Assembly: GCF_000218685.1 (NCBI RefSeq)
Contig: NW_006763302.1
Location: forward strand, 1,396,375-1,460,374
Source of the DNA: Serpula lacrymans var. lacrymans S7.9
Taxonomy: Eukaryota; Basidiomycota; Agaricomycetes; Boletales; Serpulaceae
Length of the DNA: 64,000 nucleotides
Reading direction: 5' to 3'
Shown here: in pieces, positions 20,264 through 30,007 of the stretch
How the letters are laid out: every line of letters begins with the position of its first letter
Numbering within the stretch: position 1 is the first letter of the stretch
Notes under the pieces: generated by a model
Database searches by the model: none
What the model was told of the DNA's origin: nothing
What the model saw: only the letters and a program-made list of their open reading frames with translations
Translations under genes and position numbers: made by a program

Positions 20264-20274
20264 AGAATTGTATT
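20264..20274 (+). promoter_or_regulatory. Putative self-priming primer-binding site of Gypsy D
   Basis: AGAATTGTATT begins 2 bp after the LTR. It pairs over 11 nt (one G-U) with AATATAATTCT at 20076-20086 or AATACGATTCT at 28059-28069, about 34 bp downstream of the TATA box. No TGG-type tRNA-complementary site is present. This is the arrangement known from Tf1/sushi elements. Confidence 0.6.
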
Positions 20275-20308
20275 CCTAACCAGAAGTCCCACCTATTTAG
20301 GTTTGGGC

Positions 20309-21259
20309 AGAAAAAGTCGACAAAACGTCGCAACAACCAACAACCAGATCACAGAGAGCAAGAGGAAGCTCAGACAACCCACAAACAGCAACCCCACCGA
20401 CGTCGTCCAGACAAGAAAGAATAGCAGCACCACCTCCCTTTCCCCAACCAGACGTAACCCGACTCTACACCAGAGAACAAGCAGACGCTTTCTACGAAGC
20501 CAGAACACGTTGGCTACAGTACTATGCAGGAAGCCACCCACAGCTACTGCCCACAACACAACACAATCCCCCAGTAACCATAGAAAACCTCTACGACGAG
20601 AACAATTTTGAAGAGTTTGCAGCAGGCGGCAACCCGATACCACCTCCCACTCCACAGATACTCCCTGCCGCACCTGCTCCATCCCACATCCCACAACCAC
20701 ACACCATGTCTAACGCTGCAACCCCCAAACCCACGATAATTGGGAAAATTGATGACTTTGATGGAACCCCAGATAGAGCCCAAAGGTGGATATCGTCCAC
20801 CGATCTACACTTTGATATCAACGACACCATCTACAACTCCGACAAGAAAAAGGTATATGTGGCCCTCAGCTACATGAAGGACGGCAATGCTGCCTCATGG
20901 AGCGAAGCCAAGATGACCAAATACAAAGAGAAAAATGCCTATCCCACATGGGCAGACTTTATGAAAACCTTTATAGCCAGTTTCAGAACAGCAAACATCA
21001 AAGATTAACCAAGGACAAAGAAGACTCGAGAAGGAAAGAGGGAAGGTGCTTCATATGTAACGAGAAAGGACACATAGGAAGGAATTGTAGAAACAAGGGA
21101 AAAACTCCCGAAAGAAAGGTATGTCAAACTGAAACGGAAGATGACACCAAAACAGTGGTGGAAGAAGACAGGGTCCAAAATATCATGAGGATGTGGAGGG
21201 AGTTAGGAGAAGATCAAAGAACAGAGGCGATGAAAGAATTAGAAGACAAGGGTTTTTGA
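20309..21259 (+). pseudogene. Gypsy D gag
   Basis: One frame, open from about 20309 without an ATG, includes REQADAFYEARTRWLQYYAG, a Pro-rich stretch, and then MSNAATPKPTIIGKIDDFDG with the capsid-like region WISSTDLHFDIND...ASWSEAKMTKYKE, ending in TAA at 21006-21008. The nucleocapsid zinc knuckle CFICNEKGHIGRNC (CX2CX4HX4C, 21047-21088) is in another frame, so at least one frameshift has occurred. The expected start codon is missing. Confidence 0.85.
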
Positions 21260-24200
21260 AACAACGGACTACCCCAATGTTAGTACCATCGAAAATGGCA
21301 ACTGTAACAATAGCAACAATCAATGCCAACTCTTTACAAATTGATTGCTTGTTGAAACAGAAAACCATCGGAACCAAAGCCCTGATAGATTCAGGAGCTA
21401 CAGATGACTTCATGGACACCAAATTCGCCATCAGACACCGACTCCCCCTCCAAAAACTCCCAACTCCCATAACGTGTAAAAATGTTGACGGAACCACAAA
21501 CAAGAACGGAAAAATTACACATTGCACCTATCAGAGGATAGATGCAGGAGGACAAAACAGGCTCACAAAGTTCCTATTGACCGGACTGGACGGAGAAGAC
21601 GTATTACTGGGATTCCCCTGGTTATGAAAAGTCAATCCTGTCATTAACTGGAAAGACAAGGAATTACCAAACTCGGACAAACACTCCATCAGGATGAACC
21701 AAACAACCACGGAAACAAAAATCAGGACAACCACGGTAAATGAGGACGTATACGAAACCATTCATAGATATGTATCCGACTAAACACCCTATCCTCAAAC
21801 CACAATTTGATTGAAGGTCAACTCGGCAATGGAACACGCACAAATTCATGGAGAAAAGAAGGAGCATAACCTCCCGGATGAATACAAAGGGTATTTGGAC
21901 GTCTTTGACAAAAAGAAGTCGGAAAGACTCCCCAAGCGACGGGAATACGATCATGCAATCAATATGAAACCAGAATTTGTACCAACAGATTGCAAATTGT
22001 ACCCATTGGCACCAAAGGAGGACGAAGCATTAACGGAATTTTTAATGGAAAACTACAGAAAGGGATACATCAGACCGAGCAAGTCACCACAGGTATCCCC
22101 CTTCTTCTTCATTGGCAAAAAGGATGGATCACTCTGACCGTGCCAGGATTACAGAAAACTGAACGCATATACCGTGAAAGACCCCTATTCACTACCCCTG
22201 ATACCCGACCTCATCGAAAAATTAAAAGGAGCCACTATCTTTACAAAACTAGATCTACATTGGGGATACAACAATGTAAGGATAAAAGAAGGAGACGAAT
22301 AGAAAGCTGCGTTTAAAACCAGCAAAGGAGTGTTCAAACCTACGGTCATGTTCTTCGGCATGTGCAATTCACCAGCAACATTCCAAAGGCTGATGAACAA
22401 CAAATTCAAAGACTACATCGACGAAGGTTGGATGATCATATATATGGACGACATTCTCATCTTTGATACCAACATCGAAAGACTCCAACTTCGAACGAAA
22501 CAGGTTCTACAAAGATTACGCAATAATGATCTATTCCTGAAACTAGAAAAATGCACCTTCAAAGCCAAAACCATTGAATACTTGGGAATAATTGTTTCCC
22601 ACAATCAGGTATCAATGGATCCAGCCAAACTTGCTGGAATCCACGATTGGCCAATCCTGAAAGACACCAAAGGCGTGAGGAAGTTTTTAGGTTATGGAAA
22701 CTTCTACAGGAAGTTTATCGGTCATTACTCTGACCTTGCCAGACCCTTAAATGCCTTACTAGAAAAGGATAAGAAGTGGAACTGCACCCAAACTGAAGAC
22801 GACACTTTCAAATTGATGAAACAAAAATTCCTTGAATCCCCTGTGACACAAATACCCGACTCCTCGAAACCGTCAAAAATTGCTGCGGATGCCAGCAAAC
22901 ACGCCACAGGAGCTGTATTAATGCAACCCAATGACCAAGGATAATGGCACCCATGTGCATTTTTCTCCAAAACTCTATCCCCCGCTGAAAAGAACTACCA
23001 GATCTACAACAAAGAATTACTAGCGGTAATGAGAGCTTTAAAAGAATAGAAACACTTACTTTTGGGAAACCCCCACACAATCCAAATTCTTACAGATCAC
23101 AAGAATTTGACGTACTGGCAAGAAGCCAAGAAACTCACACCACGACAAAGAAGATGGCAGCTGGAACTGTCACAATACAATTACACCTTGGAGCACGTAC
23201 CAGGAACCCACATGGTGGTACCCGACGCACTCTCAAGAAGACCTGATTTATATGTCAAAACAGAAGGAGATGACAATGACACACCAATGATACCCACCTC
23301 GGCGTTCCTGTACCACACACGAACAATTAAAAACACAGTCGAGCAAGCCATGCTCATGAACAATAATTATCCAGGAAGAACGAAGAAAGATGATTGGAGA
23401 AAAGAAGGACAGTTCTTTTATTGGAATAAATTACTGATTGATGAAGTAGAAGAACAAAAGACGATCATCATAGATCACCACGATTCCCTGGTCCGCAGAC
23501 ACCCAGGAAGGCTCAAAACCTACCAGTTGATCAAAAAGGCCTATTGGTGGCCAGGAATGATGGAACAAGTGGAAGAATACGTGAAAGGATGCGCAACCTG
23601 TCAACAAGCGAAAGTGAACATGCATCCCACCACTGTACCATTAATCCCAAACCAGACCCCAAAGACCACCGAACCGATGAAGTACCTATCTGTAGACTTC
23701 ATAACCGATTTCCCAGAATCTTTAGGATACGACAGTATAATGGTCATGGTAGACGTAGACCAAGGACTTAGTAAGGGGGTAATCCTCTCACCTTGTCATA
23801 AAACCATCGACGCACTCAAAACCGCACGAATCTTTCACAATTCCATCTTCAAACGATTCAGATTACATGATAAACTCATATCCGACAGGGGACCACAGTT
23901 TGCCTCTGAAGTATCCAAAGAACTCCACAAACTCCTGAATATTGAAACCGCACTCTCCTTGGCGTATCATCCTCAGACGGATGGACAAACAGAAAGATCC
24001 AATCAAGAACTGGAGATCTACCTCCACAAACAACCAATCACCATTTTACCTCCTCATGGGATATGAACCCCGAGGAATCCCGACTAAACACAGATCCACG
24101 AATATCCCATCAGTGGAAAAATGATTATGCGAACTGCTTAGAGCAAGGGAAAACACCCTAAAAGCACACGAACTTGCGAGAAGCAAAATGATGAAACAAA

Positions 24201-24587
24201 ACAATGGAAAGTTCACACGATTCTCCTAAGGACAAAAGGTGAGGTTAGAGAACACCAACCTACGAGAAAAAGCTACCGAATACAAGAAGTTCAACATGAA
24301 ATGCATCGGACCTTTCTGCATCCAAGAAAAGATTTCCCCGATGAACTACCGACTATCACTGCCTCCCCATTGGAGGATACACAATGTTTTCCATGCATCC
24401 CTTCTCACGCCGTATACGGAAACCAACACTCACGGCCCAAACTTTATCCGACCACCACCTGACCTGATTAACAAAGAAGAGGAATACGAAGTAGAAAGTA
24501 TTCTTAGACACAAACCCTGGAAATGCAGGCGCCGCTACCTGATTAAATGGCGCCATTACCCTCATCCCAAAAACTCATGGGAACCGG
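21260..24587 (+). pseudogene. Gypsy D pol (protease, RT, RNase H, integrase, chromodomain start)
   Basis: In order: protease ALIDSGATDDF (about 21381), RT block [29 protein letters not shown] (catalytic, about 22435), RNase H (TDHKNLTYWQ, DALSRRPD), integrase zinc motif (HHDSLVRRHPG...CATCQQAK), core VDFITDFPE, SDRGPQFASE, SNQELEIYL, then a chromodomain (YEVESIL...YLIKWRHYPHPKNSWEP). In-frame stops at 21625, 22135, 22300, 22942, 23047 and 24122 break the frame. Where the ancestral residue is clear, they are Arg (CGA>TGA) or Trp (TGG>TAG). About 100 bp are missing after the integrase Glu near 24,020. The chromodomain is cut at 24587 by an E-type LTR and ends at 26468-26470. Confidence 0.93.
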
Positions 24588-26401
24588 TGTCATGCACCAA
24601 AATTGATTGGTAGCATGGACAGGTGTCAATAACGAAGCGAATGTTCAAAAAGACTTGCCTTTGCGCCACACAGGCACAGTACCACGTGGAATAGTAATTA
24701 ATATTGCCTGTTTTGAACTTGTGGCTGATCAGCACCACCTCTATCAGGCAATCTAGTCATGCTCACCTTTGCTTTTCCATCCGGTACTTTCCATGTTTCG
24801 GCATTTCGGCAAATTTTTGCGTCGCCACTGGCTACACATTGCATTGCGCCCTCGCTTTTGTCGTTTCCCTTACTCCCCTTCCTTTGCCTAGCCCCACCAT
24901 GGGCCCCTTCCTCTCCTTTTTATTCTCACCTGATGGTTGTTTCTGGATCCCCATTCTAATCCACTTTTTTGTCACCTCCACCCTCCTCCTCCTCATATTA
25001 TTTGCACCCCCACCATTTCTGATGTCACCACTTCCTATCTGCTTCCGTCGCCAATCCGTTGACTACCACGTGCCACTGCTGATATCAGCAAAGCCCCGGC
25101 GGCCAGTCCAAATAGGGCAACAGGTCCATCTTCATGACGTCGATCTGCCATCATATACTATCAAAACATCGGTCGCTCGTCTTGCCTGGTTGGAGCGTGG
25201 GTGGGTAGTTTTTGAGCTAGAGAAGGTTTATCCCCTTGCGTTGCCCATGTTCATTGCTGTCCCATTTACTTGGGTACACTTATCTTTTGTCCATTGTCTT
25301 CACTACAGCTACACCTACCACACGCTGCCTGGGACTCACTTGTTCCAAATTGGAACTACTCCTCTCCCTCCCTCATTTGATCAGGTGGTCCAACACAACC
25401 AGTCCATTGGTAAGGCCATGGAACTGTCGGATTTGGACTAGGTGGTGGACCGGTGGCTCCAGTTTCTTTTTCTTCAGCAGAACATTCATTTACAGTGCAA
25501 TTATTTTTGATTTTTGAATCATTTTTATGGACACATATTTTTTTAGAATGCCTGACTGACAATAAAGGAACTGTGTTGATACTGATAGTGTTTTGCCTTG
25601 CCCTTTTTTTACTGCATCTTCCCATGACATCATGATTTTCTTGCTCTCTTTTTGCTATTGGACTTTACTTTATGGCTGTACAAACCTGTGACATTACTCA
25701 CAGCATTCATTGTTCTATCCCTTTCTTTCCCTTATTTTGATGATCTTATCCTGTAGCAACTACGCAGGATTTGATAGCGTACATTCCTTCCTTCATGTTC
25801 TTTCTCATTCTTTTTGCGCAGCTATACTGTGTATAGCCTACTTTTCTTTTCACTATATAAACCCCTGTATTTTACCTTGTAAAAACAACAAAGAACTCCA
25901 ATCCAGACTTCTTCTCTAATCTCAAGTTCACTACTCTTCTACTTGTGATCCAGTGTGGTCACAACACTTCCCACTGCTACCACTGTTAATTGCTGTCACC
26001 GTCACTTCCAACAAGTCATTGTCATCCCTTTCAATTAGAGTTCTTCTGAGCACTACAGTCTGTGCATCAGGAGCCTGCTATCACTGGGAACCTCGTCACC
26101 TCGTCACCCTTGTCGTTCTCAAACCTACCTTGTGCTACAATTAGCAAGGCAGTGCTTGTCTATACTCACCACAAAGCCCCCTATCTTTCTGTATTCCAAC
26201 TATCCCTCCTCCTCAAAACCCACACCCATACATCTCTGGGTTTTACTTTGAAGGATCTTTATACGTACCACCCCACGAACAACCAGACCACTCCACTGTT
26301 CTAGGAGGCAAAGCCCATAAACAAGTTCCGTGGAATCTGGGAGGATTGTGTGTTAGTTTGTTTTGTGTGTGGTTTTCTAACAGCAATTCTCATCATCGAC
26401 A
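24588..26401 (+). repeat. E2, 1.81-kb solo LTR inserted in the Gypsy D chromodomain
   Basis: It is a near-identical sister of E1. Flanks are CCGG and CCAG, possibly a decayed 4-bp duplication. The host reading frame runs WEP before and PEEHL after, as expected for an uninterrupted chromodomain end. Because it lies inside Gypsy D, which lies inside Gypsy A, it is the youngest of these three layers. Confidence 0.75.
24704..25441 (+). CDS. Open reading frame inside LTR E2, function unknown
   Basis: 245 codons, colinear with the frame in E1 and starting at the equivalent ATG. Conserved blocks are QQVHLHDVDLP and AWLERGWVVFELEKV. Same uncertainty as the E1 copy: conservation of an open frame between two copies is suggestive but not proof of coding. 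Confidence 0.3.
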   Translation: MPVLNLWLISTTSIRQSSHAHLCFSIRYFPCFGISANFCVATGYTLHCALAFVVSLTPLPLPSPTMGPFLSFLFSPDGCFWIPILIHFFVTSTLLLLILFAPPPFLMSPLPICFRRQSVDYHVPLLISAKPRRPVQIGQQVHLHDVDLPSYTIKTSVARLAWLERGWVVFELEKVYPLALPMFIAVPFTWVHLSFVHCLHYSYTYHTLPGTHLFQIGTTPLPPSFDQVVQHNQSIGKAMELSDLD

Positions 26402-26470
26402 CCAGAAGAACACTTAACCAATGCTGTGGAGATACTGGAAGCCTATAAGAAGGACCACAAGCTGCGTTGA
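26402..26470 (+). pseudogene. C-terminal tail of the Gypsy D chromodomain
   Basis: PEEHLTNAVEILEAYKKDHK continues the chromodomain (WEP|EEHL) after the E2 insertion and ends in TGA at 26468-26470, 50 nt before the ATG of ORF3. Confidence 0.85.
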
Positions 26471-26520
26471 AGAGACAATCACCCCACTTCCAACAAGCCT
26501 CTGTCTCTCAACACAAAAAC

Positions 26521-27804
26521 ATGTCCACTTCTAACTCCACCGGCTTCCCTATCACCACCTACTCGATACCCAGCGACGCCGACCTGCTAGCCAACGAACG
26601 AGTGTCTTTTGCCCATGGGCAACGACACAACCAAGCCAACGTCACTGATACCATAGAGCTAATGTCAGCAAAAGTCATCTATACCTATCTCTTTTACGAG
26701 ACCGAAAAACGCTGCCCCCATGCGTATTACGCTCTTTCTTCCATGCATACCTTCCTTGCCATAGACCTCGTAGCTGACGAACTCCTAAAAGCCATAGACT
26801 CAATACATTCGTTGGAAAGTGAGCATTCGCAGCTCAACAGTCAGGACTCGAGTATCTGTCGGGCACTCTGGATGAAAAAGTTAGTTTTGGAGTCTTTGGA
26901 ACAACACTTGAGGATGAGCTCCTTGAATGGGCAGATGGACTTGGCAAAGGAATATTTGGAATCAGACGGGAGGACATTGCTAAACAAAGCTCGCACGCGG
27001 ATAGAGTGAGATGGTTGTACGAGTACTCCTCCGCCCGGTTTGTCCCTCCGGTCCCCGTCGCACCCAGACCAGACCAGTGTTACCCCGGAGCGCACTTACC
27101 ACATTGTCACCCATCAACCTCCACCCATCCCGTCGGAGGAAAAATATATTCCCACCGTCCCAACCAGCCTGATCTCACAAGAGTCGAGCCACTCCAGTCC
27201 CCGTTCCATTGGGTCGAACCCAAAACCACCATCTCCCCCATCATCTCCACCTCAACCAGTGCCAAACGCCCAAACCCGGAGCCTGACAAACCAACGAGGA
27301 GCCTGACACGGCCGGCAAGAGGTGATACTCCAGATCCCCACCACCAGAACTCCATCGAAGCGGCAGTCTTGTATGTCAAAGGGAAAGAAAGACAGTCCGC
27401 CTGGCGCAATGCACAGGCCTGAAACTGGCTCTCCCTCTAACCCAATCAATGTAGACAACGACACAGCCATGATTGATCAGTTGTATGCAGGAACGTACGA
27501 CCTGGGAGATGATGATCCAACCACTCCCCAATCCGACACCTCTTCTAATACCCAACAAAGATACCACAAAGGTGTTCGTAACAACGCTCCATACTGCCAA
27601 AACTGCGGTTGGAGTGATCATTGCACATACTATTGCGAAGCCTACTATTGTCCCGACTGTGACCGTCGTGCACCGGGACATAGTTTCAATTGGTGTCCCA
27701 TGCGCAGGGAAGACGAGGATAGGATCCTGATGGAAGGATTACATGGAGATGTCAGCTACAATGACAGTTACAATATGGACGGCGAAGGTACCGAATTTTG
27801 GTGA
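26521..27804 (+). pseudogene. ORF3 of Gypsy D: helical N-terminus, Pro/Ser linker, two tandem zinc knuckles
   Basis: One frame of 428 codons starts at ATG 26521 (MSTSNSTGFPIT) and ends 24 bp before the 3' LTR. Only two stops interrupt it, TGA at 27007-27009 and TGA at 27304-27306, each explicable as CGA>TGA. Residues 1-160 are predicted helical with no family I recognise (YTYLFYETEKRCPHAYYALS). Residues about 165-300 are Pro/Ser-rich. The C-terminus has CQNCGWSDHCTYYC (CX2CX4HX4C, 27595-27636) and CPDCDRRAPGHSFNWC (CX2CX6HX4C, 27649-27696), followed by an acidic tail. The architecture resembles a second gag-like nucleic-acid-binding protein placed after pol. Gypsy A and B show no such ORF between chromodomain and LTR. 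Function is unknown; RNA or cDNA binding is inference from the knuckles. Confidence 0.75.
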
Positions 27805-27828
27805 AACTCGGAGCAAGTAAGGGGGTAA

Positions 27829-28244
27829 TGTTACGATCTCTATTGGACATTTAAGGACTACTCATTTCTTTTTACTCATCGGTTATACCATCAGACCGAT
27901 GACTCATTTCCTTCACGTACACTTCCGTTCCTCTTGCATTCACAGTACCTATTATAGTACTTAGTCCTCAACAGACGGACCTGCCCTAGATAGGACCTAA
28001 CTCCTATCACCAATTCCTTTTCATTATAAATACCATGTAACAAGCATTAGTATTCTCTAATACGATTCTACGCAGTTTACGCTTACAAAGCTAGACTCCC
28101 AAGATCAGACTTCTACTCAGAAGAAGACCAACTCTCATTGGAAAACCTCCACTCAGAACTACGCTCTCGAACTTGTCTTCAGATAAGTCTCTTTATAAAA
28201 CCTCGACAAATCCTCAGACTTTGTTAAGCACTTCGTGCGTAACA
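27829..28244 (+). repeat. 3' LTR of Gypsy D
   Basis: 416 bp, same termini as the 5' LTR, preceded by the purine tract AAGGGGGTAA and followed by the target duplication GCTCC. Confidence 0.95.
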
Positions 28245-29612
28245 GCTCCTAGAATATAATTGCTACTATCCGCTTCTACTCGGTATTGACCATTATTGGT
28301 CGGGAGTGCTAATACGGGGGTTGAACTGATTCTCTTTTTAATCTCTTCAAATGCTTCTTTTTGTTCTTTACCCCATACAAACTCTTCTTTACCGGTTAGT
28401 TTAGTAAGCGGTTTTGCTATTAATCCAAATCCTTCAATAAATCTCCTATAGAAGTTTACAAATCCTAAAAAGGCTTGTACTTGTTTCTTTGTTGTACATT
28501 CCGGCCAATCTAGAATTCCTTTCACTTTCACCGGGTCCATGCGGATTTTGTTTTCCGAGATAATTAGTCCCAGATATTCTGTTTCTGTTTCTTCAAAATC
28601 ACATTTTTCCGGTTTTAGATATAGGTGATGTTCTCTAAGAATTTGAAGTACATAACTAACGGTTTGAACAAGCCACGATTGGTTTTGAAAGCAGCTTTGT
28701 GTTCGTCTCCTTCCTTGGTTCAAATGTTATTGTATCCCCATCTGATATCCAGTTTTATGAAGTATTTGGCGCCTCTGAGCTTGTCTACAAGTTCATTAAT
28801 CAGAGGTAGTGGATATCTGTTTTTGATGGTGATTTTGTTTAACTTTCAATAATCTTGTACGGGTCGGAGTTTACCGTCTTTCTTTTTGATAAAGAAGAAA
28901 GGAGAAGCAATTGGAGATTTACTGGGTCTGATGCATCCTGAGTCTAAGTTCTCTTTTAGGAATGCATCTAACTGTTCTTGTTCTCCTAATGCTAAAGGAT
29001 AAACTTTACAGTCTATCGTGTGATCACCTGGTATCAGCTCAATCACGTGGTCCCATTGTCTTCTCTCAGGAAGGGCGTTGAATTCCTTTTTATCAAAGAC
29101 ATCTTTAAAGTCATGAAGGTGTTTTGGTACTATTCCTTCAAAGCCTCCTGTTTTTTGATCTTTTCCTGCTGCTTTAGCAAGTTGTTGGGCTGTTGTGCCG
29201 TGAGCGCGGATATGATGCATTACGTCAGGAATGGATGTGTCTTTGACATTTAAGAAAAAAATTGAATTGGATGATTGTATCCCCCTCCTTAAGATTGACC
29301 TCAGGGCAATACGTCTCAAAATCTTCTTCAGGATCGAAAAATCTTACCATCATGTTGCAGTCTGATGGACATCTGTTGAAGTCTAATTTTGACGAGTTCC
29401 AGTCTATTGTGGGATTGTGCTTTTTTAACCATTCGTGGCCTAAAAACATCCTATCAGTTCCAAGGTTGGTAACCGCCAGTTGGAGTCTTTTGGCGTGGTT
29501 ATTAATCTCCACTAATAGTTCTACGAATTCTTTAATACTGCCGTCTCGGTTAAGAGTGCCGTCAACATTATAGACTGGAATTGGTCTAGGGATTCTTTGC
29601 CTTTCATATCCC
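28245..29612 (-). pseudogene. Gypsy A protease-RT segment with the RT active site deleted
   Basis: From 29612 leftwards: the end of the protease domain (IPVYNVDGTLNRDG, MFLGHEWLKKHNPTIDW), the linker to RT (HDFKDVFDKKEFNALPERR, CIRPSKSPIASPFFFIKKKDG), RT palm start ([26 protein letters not shown]), then a jump near 28,660 from LFKPLVM to LREHHLYLKPEKCDF. The intervening region that carries YxDD is gone and the frame shifts. It continues with EYLGLIISENKIRMDP and FLGFVNFYRRFIEGFG into the RNase H half beyond Gypsy D. The protease catalytic DSG lies upstream of the Gypsy B junction and is not seen. Confidence 0.9.
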
Positions 29613-29996
29613 TGTAACAACCAAGAGTGATTTACTCTGGCGCACTCAGAACACACTATAAAGAAGATGAAGTTGGGGAGTGGTCACCCCTTAGGCTGCA
29701 GTGAGTTAGTTGGTATACAACAGGAGGACTCGCTGAGGAGTCTTCTGGATCTATTGGGGTATACTACTACAGGTTTGTCTGTACATGTGTACTATACAGT
29801 TGATGAAGGCAGTGGCTGATGATGTCATAGGGCCTAGCCCGTATGGCCAGCTCCACTGCGTGAGAGAGTTGAATCTAAAAATAAGAGAAAGGCAACGCGG
29901 CGCGGGAAAGGGGAAATGCCGCATGGCACTTAAAGTATAGAGTTGAAGCAGAGAATAAAAAGAAAGGAAATGTCCGGAAATTGTGTTATCGTAACA
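29613..29996 (-). repeat. 3' LTR of Gypsy B
   Basis: On the minus strand it runs TGTTACGATAAC to TTGTTACA, 384 bp. The same family forms solo LTRs at 2474-8772 and 35390-35804, fragments at 556-769, and probably a diverged relative at 38982-39402. Confidence 0.92.
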
Positions 29997-30007
29997 CTAC
30001 CCCACTT

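Larger units (their letters stand above)
19846..28244 (+). mobile_element. Complete chromodomain Ty3/Gypsy element (Gypsy D) carrying an extra 3' ORF
   Basis: The 8,399-bp element has 416-bp LTRs (TGTTACG...CGTAACA) and a perfect 5-bp target duplication, GCTCC. Order: LTR, self-complementary primer site, gag, protease, RT, RNase H, integrase, chromodomain, ORF3 with two zinc knuckles, purine tract (about 27819-27828), LTR. An E-type LTR (24588-26401) is inserted in the chromodomain; without it the element would be about 6.6 kb. The LTRs differ at a modest number of positions, so it is older than Copia 1. It lies opposite in orientation to its host element Gypsy A. Confidence 0.95.
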
